Source of the DNA: Terriglobia bacterium
Lineage (GTDB): Bacteria > Acidobacteriota > Terriglobia > Terriglobales > Acidobacteriaceae
Reading direction: 5' to 3'
Assembly: GCA_021324365.1 (NCBI GenBank)
Contig: JAJPJE010000103.1
Location: 1 to 63,332, forward strand
Length of the DNA: 63,332 bases
In this document: piece by piece, positions 18,569 through 27,728 of the stretch
Numbering within the stretch: position 1 is the first letter of the stretch
Layout: each line of letters starts with the position of its first letter
The notes under the pieces: model-generated
Database searches by the model: none
What the model saw: the letters and a program-made list of their open reading frames with translations, nothing else
Told to the model about the DNA's origin: nothing
Made by a program: the position numbers and the translations under genes

Positions 18569-18884
18569 GGCGTGCAATTCCGATTGTGCCACTTTTTCAG
18601 CAGTTCGCGCGGACTACGGAACGAAACGTAGCCAAAATGTGAACAGATATGCTATGTTTGCTCGTTCGTGGACCTGAGAACCTGCTGTAAGTCTTATCGA
18701 CTGAATGAGTTAGGCAACTACCGTAGCACGAATCCAGAGCGGCCGTGGGCTTAATGCCCGTCACAAACGGCTGTTCCGGTAGGAAATTGCTCTGCAACTC
18801 TTAGAAAACACGTCGATTAGTATATTTTCTAAGTTTCCGGATGAGGCCGCCCAGACGGTCTGACGGAAAGGTAAGCGGGAGAAA
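18569..18884. other. 316-nt divergent intergenic region
   Basis: No coding sequence is recognisable here. It separates the hypothetical gene (leftward) from the nucleotidyltransferase gene (rightward). It holds one clear 9-bp inverted repeat, listed separately. The local sequence around 18795-18835 is AT-rich, as expected for a promoter region. Confidence 0.6.
18800..18833. promoter_or_regulatory. 9-bp inverted repeat upstream of the CCA/poly(A) polymerase gene
   Basis: CTTAGAAAA (18800-18808) is repeated inverted as TTTTCTAAG (18825-18833), with a 16-nt spacer, 52 nt before the TTG start. The arms are perfect. It may be an operator or an mRNA-leader hairpin; there is no functional evidence. 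Confidence 0.3.
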
Positions 18885-20447
18885 TTGGCAGACTACATCT
18901 ACACGATGGAAACCCGGCTTGCGCCGGATCAGCTTAAAGCCGTCAATTTTGTCGAGGAAATTGCCCGGGCGCACGGCATGAATGTTTACCTGACCGGGGG
19001 CACGATCCGCGATTTCATGACCGGGTTTCCGATTCGAGACCTGGACTTCACCGTTCAGGGTAACCCATTGAAATTTCAGAAAGAACTGGAGAAATTCGGC
19101 GCCAGGATCGAGTCTGCCGACGAGTCCACCAAGTGGATTTCAGTCACCTTTTCTGGAGGAGTTCGCGCCGAAATCGAAATGGCGCACACTGCCAAGTTCG
19201 AGAAGCCAGGCAAGCCCCCATTAATCGAACCCTCGGGTATCGCAGAAGACCTCCGCTGCCGTGACTTCACTGTGAATGCTATGGCGCTTTCCCTGAATCC
19301 CGGGTCTCGCGGTTTGCTCCTCGATCCCACAAACGGCGTTGCCGACATCGAGGGCAAACTGATCCGCGTACTGCATAATTACGCATTCCTGGAACAACCT
19401 ATCCTGCTGATCCGTGCGACGAGGTTTACCACTCGTTTTCACTGGACCCTGGAGGAGCGAACCCAGGCACGATATGAATCCGCGCGCGAAGGAAACTACA
19501 TCGAGAATGTGAATCACCGTGACATCGGTTACGAGATTGAACAACTTGCCTACGAAGACGATCCATTGGCGGTTATGAAGGCCTTGGAAGCACAAGATTG
19601 GTTAAAAGTTCTTCACCCGCACTGGTCAACTGCGAAAGTTGATCAGAACGGCCTGGCCGCTTTGTTGAAGACGCGCCAGCAATTGCTTGAAATTGGCGTC
19701 GATGGCAATCCCTCAGCAGCCGTCATGTACTTTCTTACTGACAAATTGCCGGAGAAGGAAACCGCGGAGATCCAGAAGGCTATTCCAAACAAAACCCTGG
19801 TCGAGAATTGGAAACGTCTGGACGACGATGCCAAGGAACTCGCAAAGAAGCTGACCGGCAAGGAATCAGCAACTCCATCAATGACGTGGGACGTGCTGAC
19901 GGCCGCAAAACCTGAGACGTTTATGTTCCTGGCAGCGACCACTAAGCAACAAGTGGTTCAGAAACATATTGAAAATTTCTTCGGTAAGTGGCGCCAGATC
20001 CCTCAGCGTTTTCCCCTGCCGGAAATGCTCGAATTGCAGATCACCCCGGCGCAACCGAACTACAAGGAAGTGGTCGACAAGGCATTTCGACTCATGCTCG
20101 ACGGCAAGTTACGCACGCCAGGGGAGATCAACAAATTTCTGAAGCCATTTGCGCCCCCTCCTCCGCCGCCTCCGCCTCCACCCAAGGAGAAGCGTGGAAA
20201 GAAGGCTGCCGCCGAAGCGGCGGCAGCGGCCGAAGCAGCCAGGAAAGCGGAGGCTGCCAAAAAGGGTGCGGCGGAGAAGCCAGTGGAAGCGGCGAAGAAG
20301 GGCGACAAGCCGGCGGCGAAAGCCGCAGAGAAAAAGGAAACTCCGAAGAAGGCCGCCGCTACGCTGCCGCCAAAGCCAAAAGCTACCACGAAAAAGGCAC
20401 CCGCAAAGGCAAAGCCAGCGGCAAAGAAAGCTGGCAAGAAGAAGTAA
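18885..20447 (+). CDS. CCA-adding enzyme / poly(A) polymerase family with Pro-rich and Lys/Ala-rich tail
   Basis: 520 aa. The class II nucleotidyltransferase head shows YLTGGTIRD and the metal-binding DLDF, then RCRDFTVNAMA and the RNA-binding segment RATRFTTRFHW. The core ends near residue 420. A run of ten prolines follows (about 422-432), then about 88 residues made almost only of Lys, Ala, Pro and Glu. The head adds nucleotides to tRNA or RNA 3' ends; sequence alone does not settle whether it is CCA or A addition. The tail resembles histone H1-like or RNA-binding tails and could tether the enzyme to nucleic acid. The start is TTG; ATG 18906 is possible. Confidence 0.85.
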   Translation: MADYIYTMETRLAPDQLKAVNFVEEIARAHGMNVYLTGGTIRDFMTGFPIRDLDFTVQGNPLKFQKELEKFGARIESADESTKWISVTFSGGVRAEIEMAHTAKFEKPGKPPLIEPSGIAEDLRCRDFTVNAMALSLNPGSRGLLLDPTNGVADIEGKLIRVLHNYAFLEQPILLIRATRFTTRFHWTLEERTQARYESAREGNYIENVNHRDIGYEIEQLAYEDDPLAVMKALEAQDWLKVLHPHWSTAKVDQNGLAALLKTRQQLLEIGVDGNPSAAVMYFLTDKLPEKETAEIQKAIPNKTLVENWKRLDDDAKELAKKLTGKESATPSMTWDVLTAAKPETFMFLAATTKQQVVQKHIENFFGKWRQIPQRFPLPEMLELQITPAQPNYKEVVDKAFRLMLDGKLRTPGEINKFLKPFAPPPPPPPPPPKEKRGKKAAAEAAAAAEAARKAEAAKKGAAEKPVEAAKKGDKPAAKAAEKKETPKKAAATLPPKPKATTKKAPAKAKPAAKKAGKKK

Positions 20448-20601
20448 TACGCCGATGGCAATCCGCTGCTCTTTGCCCCGCTGCAGAATTCCGTTGACAG
20501 CCCAGCACGTAGCTTCTACAGTCTGCGCACCTCGAAGTTCTATTCAGGTAAGCTTTCCGTACCAAGGCCCGCGTCGCCCGCACTTCTAACTAGGAGGGCG
20601 T

Positions 20602-21408
20602 ATGAGGAAGTCACTGGTGTTAGCCGTAGGGGTCTGTTTCTGTGCACTCGGTTTCGCGCAAGATCAAACCATGAAGCCGCCGAAGGTGCTCGTGATCATG
20701 CGCGAGAATCTGAAACCCGGCAAAGCTGGAACGACGCACGAAAAGTCAGAAAGTGCATTCGTGAATGCTTTCCGTTCGGCTAAATGGCCTGAACACTACC
20801 TGGCGATGGATTCGCAATCCGGAGCCCCGCGTGCATTGTTTTTTGTTGGTTACGACTCGTTCGCAGCCTGGGAAAAAGACACGCTGGACACGGCAAAGAA
20901 CGCGGCTCTGTCTGCCGCGCTTGATCGCGCTCAGATTGCTGATGGCGAGTTGCTCACCGGCTACGAATCTTCTGCATTTGTGTTCCTTCCCGAACAGAGC
21001 TACAACGTTGACTTGAATATTGCCCAGATGCGGTACATGGAGATTTCACGTTTCCATGTTCGGCCCGGTCACGACAAAGAGTGGAGCGATTTGGCCAAAC
21101 TGTATGTAGAGAACTACGGCAAAGCCGTTCCTGACGCACATTGGGCTTTATACCAGGAGCAATATGGACAGGGAGGCGATGTCGTTCTTGTAATCACTCC
21201 GATGAAGTCCCTGGCCGAAGTGGACAAGGAGTCCGCTGATTACAAGAAGTTTTCCGACCTGATGGGGCCCGACAAAATGAAGACTCTCTCTGATATGTTC
21301 GCTTCCGCGGTAGATATCGCGCAGACAAATCTGTTTGCTTTTAATCCGCGCGAGAGCTATGCACCCGATACTTGGGTGAAGGCCGATCCCAGCTTCTGGA
21401 AACCATAG
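20602..21408 (+). CDS. exported protein of unknown function, two similar halves
   Basis: 268 aa with a signal peptide ending at LGFAQ. The mature part looks like two alpha/beta ferredoxin-like modules (VLVIMRENLKPGKAGTTHEK... and MEISRFHVRPGHDKEWSDL...), the pattern of dimeric alpha-beta barrel proteins that bind small molecules. No catalytic motif is recognised. ATG with AGGAGG upstream. It is followed by a long inverted repeat and stands as a single-gene unit. Confidence 0.72.
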   Translation: MRKSLVLAVGVCFCALGFAQDQTMKPPKVLVIMRENLKPGKAGTTHEKSESAFVNAFRSAKWPEHYLAMDSQSGAPRALFFVGYDSFAAWEKDTLDTAKNAALSAALDRAQIADGELLTGYESSAFVFLPEQSYNVDLNIAQMRYMEISRFHVRPGHDKEWSDLAKLYVENYGKAVPDAHWALYQEQYGQGGDVVLVITPMKSLAEVDKESADYKKFSDLMGPDKMKTLSDMFASAVDIAQTNLFAFNPRESYAPDTWVKADPSFWKP

Positions 21409-21421
21409 TCTTTCCTGGCAG

Positions 21422-21479
21422 ATGGGTAATTTGGTTTCCGAGCGAGAGGAGTGCTTTTCGCAGGCGCCAAATTACCCAT
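21422..21479. repeat. perfect 13-bp inverted repeat with 32-nt spacer
   Basis: ATGGGTAATTTGG (21422-21434) and CCAAATTACCCAT (21467-21479) are exact reverse complements. The spacer contains weaker internal pairing (GCGAGA against TTTTCGC). It lies 14 nt after the stop of the exported-protein gene. It can form a stable RNA hairpin and may end transcription, though no T-run follows; it could also be the relic of a mobile element. Confidence 0.6.
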
Positions 21480-21613
21480 GTCCTGTTGATGGAATGCATC
21501 AGAAACGCGGCCTCGAGTGATCTCTCATTTGCTTTGATCCTCGCCTTGACAAGTTGCCATCCCACTCGCCATTCTAGTTAGCTTTGCCCGCGCTGTGATG
21601 GCCAGTAGAGCGG

Positions 21614-22594
21614 ATGGGAAGATTAGTGAAGGTTCGGGTCCTGTATCACGACAAGTGTTTTGATGGGGCGTGCTCCGCAGCTGTCTTTTCGCGATTCTAC
21701 CAGGAGCGAATTCATCGCGATGTAGAACTGGCTTACACAGGCCTCGTCCACCGCGCTGGTGCCTTGTTCAACGAAAATCAGTTTGATGGCGATGAGAACG
21801 CCGTTGTTGACTTCAAATATTGCGCCTCGCCAAAGGTCACCTGGTGGTTCGACCACCATCTGAGCGCATTCCTGACGCCTGCTGATGCCGCGCATTACGA
21901 ACAACAGCAGAGCAATACGAAGTTTTACGATCCGGACTTCCGCTCCTGCACGAAGTTCATCGCCCACGTAGCCGAGCGCCGTTTTGGATTCAATGCAGAG
22001 CCGTTGAAAGAAGTCATCGAATGGGCGGACATCATTGATGGTGCGCTGTATCCGGACCCTAAGACGGCGGTAGAGATGCGCGAGCCCGCTCCCAAATTGA
22101 CCATGGTGATTGAGGCGACTCAGGACCCGACATTTATACCTAAACTAATCCCAGTTCTCTCGCAGATGCCCTTGGCAGACATTTTGAATGAATCGTTCGT
22201 GGCGGAATTGATTCCGCCACTGCTGGATCGCCACAAAAAGTCGATTGAGATCTTGAGGCAGCGATCCACAGAAGAGAGCGGTACGATCTATTTCGATGTG
22301 ACGGACTACGAACTCGAAGGCTACAACAAATTCATTCCGTATTATCTTCACCCCAACGCAATCTACAGCGTCGGACTCAGTCGCAGTAGTTTTCGAACCA
22401 AGGTGTCGGTGGGTTCTAACCCTTGGGCACCAACGGATCGCTTCGTGAATCTCGCCAAGATTTGCGAGCGGTACGGCGGAGGCGGGCACGCGCGGGTAGG
22501 AGCAATTTCGTTTCCTGTGGACCGTTTTGATGATGCGCGCGAAGCCGCGCTCGAAATCGTTCAGGAACTGCGTGAAAGCGTTTCAAATCCATAA
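21614..22594 (+). CDS. DHH-family phosphoesterase
   Basis: 326 aa. DHH motif in WWFDHHLSAF (about residue 78), an N-terminal HDKCFDG in place of the usual DxDG, and a C-terminal DHHA1-type GGGGHARVGA glycine loop. Such proteins are Mn-dependent phosphodiesterases acting on nanoRNA, pAp or cyclic dinucleotides. The protein lacks CBS or RecJ extensions, so the substrate is open. ATG start. The gene appears monocistronic. Confidence 0.82.
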   Translation: MGRLVKVRVLYHDKCFDGACSAAVFSRFYQERIHRDVELAYTGLVHRAGALFNENQFDGDENAVVDFKYCASPKVTWWFDHHLSAFLTPADAAHYEQQQSNTKFYDPDFRSCTKFIAHVAERRFGFNAEPLKEVIEWADIIDGALYPDPKTAVEMREPAPKLTMVIEATQDPTFIPKLIPVLSQMPLADILNESFVAELIPPLLDRHKKSIEILRQRSTEESGTIYFDVTDYELEGYNKFIPYYLHPNAIYSVGLSRSSFRTKVSVGSNPWAPTDRFVNLAKICERYGGGGHARVGAISFPVDRFDDAREAALEIVQELRESVSNP

Positions 22595-22731
22595 TCCTGA
22601 TTCGTTTTGGGATTTCGTCACAGCCAGCACAGCAGGACGTCACAACGGTTTCCGTCTTATGTTCGATAAAGTTTCGCTATTCCTCAGCACACCTGCGCCG
22701 AACTTCGACGCCGAGGAATGATTGGTCCATT

Positions 22732-24654
22732 GTGGGACGAGGCGCTTGCTTGGTTCAGAATGATAAAGCACGGTCCCCGCAAGAGCGCGGTACGTCTGCT
22801 CGCACGCTGGCGGAAACAGTCCTTGAAACCATCAATACCATCGTCCTCGTAGCCAATGACAAAGGCGAAATCCTGTATGCGAGCCCGTCTGTACATAGAA
22901 TTCTTGGCTACAATCCTGATGAACTGTTAGGCATGAAGTACTGGGGGCTCCCGTCTCCCAGTCCAGAACTTCGCAAGCAGCATCAGAGAAACGTCATGGC
23001 GCGGGCACGTGGTGAGGAACCCGCTTCGGAACTTCCGTATCCAGTAAAGATGCTGACGCGGTCGGGAGAGGAGCGCTGGATACTGTGGCGAGATGCGCGC
23101 GCGGATGGGAATCTGCTGGTTGGCGCAGGGCAGGACATCACCGAGCTGAAGAGCGTACAGGACGAGCTCAAGTCCACGAACGATGAGATCCACGCCGTAT
23201 TCGAACGAGCCAATGACGGCATGCTGCTTGTCGACGAAGATTTGCGCTATGTGGACGCCAATCCGGCCGCTTGCGAGATGTTTGGCCTCCTCCGTCAAGA
23301 GATTCTCGGCAGGCAAGTAGGCTCAATCATGGGCACCAAAATTGGCCTTGAGCGACTGCGTGCTCAAATGATTAGCGCGGGGGAAGCTTCTGAAGAGATG
23401 GAGTACACGCGTCCGGACGGCTCCCGTGTGACCCTGGAAGCCCGCATCACCGCGAATATTCGGCCGGGCTTCCATCTGGTCATAGTCCGTGACATATCTA
23501 CGCGAAGAATACTCGACCAGCAAATAGCGGAATCTCAGCGGATGGAGGCCATCGGAAGGCTAGCGGGCGGCGTGGCTCACGAGTTTAATAATATGTTGAC
23601 CGCGATCAGCGGCTACTCCGAGCTGATTTTGAAGAATGCTACCGCTGAAAGACACGTTCGCAAGTATGCTCAGTCAATCATCGACGCTGTCAATCGCACG
23701 GCGAACACGACGCAGCAGTTGCTGGCCTTCTCGCGACGCCAGGTAATCCAACCGAGGCCGCTGGTTATCAATGATGTAATTCGTGGCACCACGGCGATGC
23801 TGCAAAGCCTGATGGGGGAGGACATCCAGCTGATTCTTCGATTGAATGAGGGATCCGGAAAGGTACAGCTTGATCCTGGACAGCTAAGCCAGATTCTGAT
23901 CAACCTCGCGCTGAATGCGCGCGAGTCGATGGTCGCTGGTGGCAAGCTGATCGTCGAAACGAGCCCGGCACATCTTGACCACGCATATCGAAGCAAGCAC
24001 GTTCAAGTGAACCCCGGCTTATACGTGTTGCTGGCGGTTAGCGACACGGGCGTCGGAATCAAACCGGAACTCCAGCCACACATCTTTGAGCCATTCTTTA
24101 CGAGCGCAGAACTCACGAAGGGAACGGGACTGGGACTGGCAACCGTTTACGGAATCGTCCGGCAGAATAATGGGCATATTTGGGTATATAGCGAGCCGGG
24201 AGCGGGCACCACGTTCAAAGTATACTTTCCCGCGTTGCAGGAACAAGCAGAGCCATCGGCTTTGCAAAAGGAGCTTCCACAGCAGCAGGCGACCATCTTA
24301 GTGATTGAAGACGACGCAAGTAGCAGGCAGGCAATAGTAGACGCCCTCAGCGAACAAGGCTATCGTGTGTTGCAGAGCGCGGATGGAGGCGAGGCATTGG
24401 AAATCTGTGAGTCTCATTCGGGCCCCTTGGCGCTAGTCGTTGTCGATTTAGGAGCGCCTGCAATGAGCGGGGAAGACCTGCGTGCCTATTTTGCTGGGAA
24501 ATATCCCGCTACCAAACTTCTGCACATGTCGGGCTACGCAGAACAGAAGCTGAAAACGACAGGCGAATTGCCACCCGAAGTAGAGTTTCTGCAGAAACCA
24601 TTCACCGTTTCCGATCTTCTCCAGAAGGTTGCGTCGATCCTACGCGAGCAATAA
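22732..24654 (+). CDS. hybrid sensor histidine kinase PAS-PAS-HisKA-HATPase-REC
   Basis: 640 aa, no membrane segments, so a soluble sensor. PAS domain 1 (about 30-140), PAS domain 2 (about 150-255), HisKA with the phospho-acceptor in VAHEFNNMLTAISGYSEL (about residue 280), then the ATPase with N-box NLALNARESM, G1 SDTGVGI and G2 GTGLGLATVYG. The C-terminal receiver (about 520-640) has acidic EDD, Asp in VVVDLGAP and Lys in LQKPF. It phosphorylates its own receiver and probably another regulator. The GTG start is not strongly supported. Its end is 7 nt from the convergent HD-GYP regulator. Confidence 0.92.
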   Translation: MGRGACLVQNDKARSPQERGTSARTLAETVLETINTIVLVANDKGEILYASPSVHRILGYNPDELLGMKYWGLPSPSPELRKQHQRNVMARARGEEPASELPYPVKMLTRSGEERWILWRDARADGNLLVGAGQDITELKSVQDELKSTNDEIHAVFERANDGMLLVDEDLRYVDANPAACEMFGLLRQEILGRQVGSIMGTKIGLERLRAQMISAGEASEEMEYTRPDGSRVTLEARITANIRPGFHLVIVRDISTRRILDQQIAESQRMEAIGRLAGGVAHEFNNMLTAISGYSELILKNATAERHVRKYAQSIIDAVNRTANTTQQLLAFSRRQVIQPRPLVINDVIRGTTAMLQSLMGEDIQLILRLNEGSGKVQLDPGQLSQILINLALNARESMVAGGKLIVETSPAHLDHAYRSKHVQVNPGLYVLLAVSDTGVGIKPELQPHIFEPFFTSAELTKGTGLGLATVYGIVRQNNGHIWVYSEPGAGTTFKVYFPALQEQAEPSALQKELPQQQATILVIEDDASSRQAIVDALSEQGYRVLQSADGGEALEICESHSGPLALVVVDLGAPAMSGEDLRAYFAGKYPATKLLHMSGYAEQKLKTTGELPPEVEFLQKPFTVSDLLQKVASILREQ

Positions 24655-24661
24655 TCGACTA

Positions 24662-25765
24662 TCACTCCGCTTCGTAGAACGGATTCAGCTGTGCCGCGAG
24701 TTTGTCTGCATCCTTACGCAATTCAATCCACGTGCTGTCGGGGATGGATTGAAAAGCTCGGACGAGCTTCGGGTCGAATTGCTTGCCCGCACAACGGTCA
24801 ACCTCAGAGTGAACTTTCTCGATGGTGAGAGCGGCTCGATAGCAACGATCCGATGTCATAGCATCGAGCGTGTCGGCAAGGGCAAAAATGCGTGCGCCGA
24901 GGGGAATTTCCTCTCCCGCAAGATGATCTGGATAACCAGTGCCGTCCCAACGCTCGTGATGATGCCGGATCACTGGAGCGGAATCACGCAGCATGGAGGA
25001 ACGAAGAACGATGTGCTCTCCGATCATTGAGTGCCGTTGCAGCATCGCAATTTCTGCCGGTAGCAGTTTGTCCGGCTTGAGAAGAATCTGGTCGGGAACC
25101 GCGATCTTTCCGATGTCGTGCAGAAGCGCGGCAGTGGAGAGCATCGGCAACTGATCTTGCGAATAGTTAATTTGCTTTGCGAGGTGCATCGCATAGGACC
25201 GCACCCGAAAGGAATGAGCGCAGGTCTCGTGCTCGCGAAGATCGAGTATTACAACCATGGATTCGATGAGCTCGCGATAGCTGTTCTGAAGCTGCCGCCG
25301 GGTGTCTTCGAGTTCAAGTACGCGATGATGCAGGCCAGTTCGCAACTGATTGCGTCGGAAGCGTTCTGTACGTGACCGGGTCACGCGGGCATACGCTGTC
25401 CGCACCGCTGCCTGAAGTACGTTGGGAGAGAAGGGCTTCAGTAGGATGTCGGTAGCATGCAGCCGGCAGGCTGTCACGATGTCATCGACCTGCGGCTTTC
25501 CGGTCATGACAATCAAGCCGACGTCCAGCTGAGCACGATCGGCGTGTTTCAGGATTTCCAATCCGCCGCCGCTCGGCATGTATAGATCGCAGAGCACAAC
25601 GTCAAACGCATCGCTTTCCAGAGCAGAGAGTGCTGCCGTTGTGTTGCCTGCCTTCACTACCTGTGTGGCGATCGGCGGCAATGCTTCGGCTACGGCTTCG
25701 CAAATGGTTGGCTCGTCATCGACAACAAGGACCTTCGGGCGGGCATCGATAGCGTCGGGCAGCAT
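24662..25765 (-). CDS. response regulator with HD-GYP c-di-GMP phosphodiesterase domain
   Basis: 367 aa. Receiver (about 10-125) with VVDDE, phospho-acceptor Asp in VVLCDLYMP and Lys in LLKPFSP. The HD-GYP domain follows, with LLHDIGKIAVPD and the diagnostic HHERWDGTGYP motif. It hydrolyses cyclic di-GMP in response to phosphorylation. The adjacent, convergent hybrid kinase is the obvious candidate partner, though this is inference from position. PilZ at 14.9 kb is a possible downstream reader. Confidence 0.93.
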   Translation of the reverse strand: MLPDAIDARPKVLVVDDEPTICEAVAEALPPIATQVVKAGNTTAALSALESDAFDVVLCDLYMPSGGGLEILKHADRAQLDVGLIVMTGKPQVDDIVTACRLHATDILLKPFSPNVLQAAVRTAYARVTRSRTERFRRNQLRTGLHHRVLELEDTRRQLQNSYRELIESMVVILDLREHETCAHSFRVRSYAMHLAKQINYSQDQLPMLSTAALLHDIGKIAVPDQILLKPDKLLPAEIAMLQRHSMIGEHIVLRSSMLRDSAPVIRHHHERWDGTGYPDHLAGEEIPLGARIFALADTLDAMTSDRCYRAALTIEKVHSEVDRCAGKQFDPKLVRAFQSIPDSTWIELRKDADKLAAQLNPFYEAE

Positions 25766-25942
25766 ACTTCTATTGATAACTTCGACGGACGAAGCAATAT
25801 CTGTGTTCGAAGCTTGGTTACCCTCGAGAATACTTTTTCCAGTCTGAAACCCACTTCCGATCCGGAACTGCAGTTTCTAAGCGACTCTTAATTTTTGTTC
25901 AAGTCTGCGGGGCGGCGCGTAAGTTACGTCTCAGGGCCGAAT

Positions 25943-26629
25943 ATGAGACTACTGATTGCTGAAGACGACGCACCGCTAGCCGGATTTTTGCGCAAGGGTT
26001 TCGAATCTGAAAGCTACGCTGTCGATGTGGCAAAAAATGGAACGGAAGCAGAAGAATTGGCGGGGTTGTACCCCTACGATGCGCTGATCATGGATTGGAA
26101 CCTGCCGGGACGCGACGGAATCTCCGCGCTGCGCGGTATTCGCGAGAACAAATCGGGCGTACCCGTACTGATGCTTACGGCAAGGAACCGTATCGAGGAC
26201 CGGGTCCAGGCGCTCGACTGTGGAGCCGACGATTACCTGATGAAGCCGTTTTCTTTTGCCGAGCTGTCTGCTCGCGTCAGAGCACTCATGCGGCGTGGCA
26301 GAACTCCACTAGACACGCGTCTGCAAGTCGACGATCTAGTCCTGGATCGTCTAGAACACCGAGTGGAAAGGAGTGGTCGCCCGATTGAACTGACATCGAA
26401 GGAATTTGCTCTCCTTGAGTACCTGATGAGAAACGCAGGTAGACGAATTACGCGTGCCATGATCATCGAGCATGTGTGGAGCATCACCTTCGACACCAGC
26501 ACCAACGTTGTGGACGTCTACATCAACTATTTGCGGAAGAAGGTGGACGAAGGAGCACAACGGAAGCTGATTCACACGGTTCGTGGAGTTGGCTATGAAC
26601 TCAGCGCACATCCGGAGCAAACTTGCTAG
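25943..26629 (+). CDS. OmpR-family response regulator
   Basis: 228 aa from ATG 25943 (MRLLIAEDD) with AGGG upstream. Receiver with phospho-acceptor in DALIMDWNLPG, Thr in MLTAR and Lys in LMKPFSF. The C-terminal winged helix shows the recognition segment RNAGRRITRAMIIEHVW and TNVVDVYINYLRKKVD. It is a DNA-binding transcription factor. Its stop overlaps the start of a kinase-like gene by 7 nt, as in many two-component pairs, but that partner is unusual (next entry). Confidence 0.93.
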   Translation: MRLLIAEDDAPLAGFLRKGFESESYAVDVAKNGTEAEELAGLYPYDALIMDWNLPGRDGISALRGIRENKSGVPVLMLTARNRIEDRVQALDCGADDYLMKPFSFAELSARVRALMRRGRTPLDTRLQVDDLVLDRLEHRVERSGRPIELTSKEFALLEYLMRNAGRRITRAMIIEHVWSITFDTSTNVVDVYINYLRKKVDEGAQRKLIHTVRGVGYELSAHPEQTC

Positions 26630-27234
26630 ATCGAGAGAAGAGGCGCAGATATCTTTCGGAAGCCTTTCACGCTTTGGCTCAACCTATTACCGGGTTACAG
26701 TGCGGACTTGAAGTTGCCATCGCGAAGCCCCGGACTGAGACTGAGTACAAGAAACGCATTGGTGCTGCGCTCGAAGTGACTTCGACTTTCCGCGAGTTAG
26801 CGGCCGCCCTTCGCGATTTAACGGAAGCGGACGATGTTGGCGAGCATCCAGAAAAACTCCACTTGCCCACGTTCTTCATTCAACTCTGCGAGTCTCTCGA
26901 AAGACTGGCCGATCTCCACGAAACCACGCTGATGTTTAACTGCGTGCCCCCGGTTAACGTCGATGCCGACTGTGAAAGACTGCTCAAGACACTCGTATTC
27001 CTGGGAGACCAGCTGTTGAAAACGGAAGGAAATGTCCAGTTTACAACCCGCGACTTAGGTCTCTGTGTGGAAATCACACTCAAAGAAACCTCCGGAGAGA
27101 AGAGCAGCCGGTTAAGGAATCCTGAATCTGTGATCCGCCTAAACGCGGCAGAGAATTACCTCGAAACGATAGGTGGCCGGCTCTCAGTAATTCCAAACGG
27201 ATACGTAATTACACTGCCTGTCGCGAAGGTCTGA
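26623..27234 (+). CDS. minimal histidine-kinase-like protein, no sensor, degenerate ATPase
   Basis: 203 aa, TTG start overlapping the regulator gene by 7 nt. An H-box-like helix AFHALAQPITGLQCGLE near residue 18 matches the HisKA pattern HxLxxPL/IT. A second helix carries TSTFRELAAALRDL. The rest has the size of a catalytic domain, ending in YLETIGGRLSVIPNGYVITLPV, which fits the last strands of HATPase_c. The N-box asparagine and DxGxG loop are not recognisable. There is no membrane or PAS region. It may be a phosphotransfer or regulatory pseudokinase rather than a kinase (ChpT-like logic); this is inference. Confidence 0.7.
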   Translation: MLDREKRRRYLSEAFHALAQPITGLQCGLEVAIAKPRTETEYKKRIGAALEVTSTFRELAAALRDLTEADDVGEHPEKLHLPTFFIQLCESLERLADLHETTLMFNCVPPVNVDADCERLLKTLVFLGDQLLKTEGNVQFTTRDLGLCVEITLKETSGEKSSRLRNPESVIRLNAAENYLETIGGRLSVIPNGYVITLPVAKV

Positions 27235-27236
27235 AG

Positions 27237-27629
27237 CTAGACAATCTTTCCGTTCGCAAGCTCGCGCACCAGTTCCTTGTCAGCGTCGAGGAAGTCGAAT
27301 TCCGGCAGCTGTCCACGATGTACCCAGCGGATGTCGCGAAAGATGCGGTTGTCCAGTTCGCCCTGAAAATCGTGCACGACGTAAAACCGCAATTCGACCG
27401 CGCCACCATTTTTGTAAATGTGCCGGATACGCGAGACCTCGTCGCCGATGACCGGATCGATCCCGAGTTCTTCTAGAAGTTCGCGGCGCAAGGCGTCTCG
27501 CGGCTGCTCGCCAGGTTCGATCTTGCCACCAGGGAACTCCCACTTCAGCGGCATCGGCTGATGTTTGGTGCGCTGGCAGATGAGGATGTCGTCTGCCCGT
27601 TTCATGATTGCGGCAACCACTTGCTTCAT
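27237..27629 (-). CDS. Nudix hydrolase, MutT-like
   Basis: 130 aa. A complete Nudix box is present from GGKIEPGEQ to RRELLEELGI (GX5EX7REUXEEXGU), with an N-terminal VVAAIMKRADDILICQR strand. The size and composition match 8-oxo-dGTP diphosphatases, which clean oxidised nucleotides. It is the last gene of the leftward set that includes the methionine sulfoxide reductase-like protein, so an oxidative-damage theme is plausible. Confidence 0.88.
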   Translation of the reverse strand: MKQVVAAIMKRADDILICQRTKHQPMPLKWEFPGGKIEPGEQPRDALRRELLEELGIDPVIGDEVSRIRHIYKNGGAVELRFYVVHDFQGELDNRIFRDIRWVHRGQLPEFDFLDADKELVRELANGKIV

Positions 27630-27728
27630 TTTTGTACCGTGGATTTTAGTAGCGACGATTTAGCGGTAACGCGTTCGCAAGCACGAGTATATAGCCTCTC
27701 ATGTACCAGAAATCGATAAGCTGGTTCT

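Noticed and set aside
20060-20461. 133-aa leftward frame rich in Ala and Phe
   Set aside because: It is only the complement of the Lys/Ala-rich tail of the nucleotidyltransferase.
21546-21575. TTGACA with a poor -10 upstream of the DHH gene
   Set aside because: The -35 is perfect, but no acceptable -10 lies at 16-18 nt, so I do not call a promoter.
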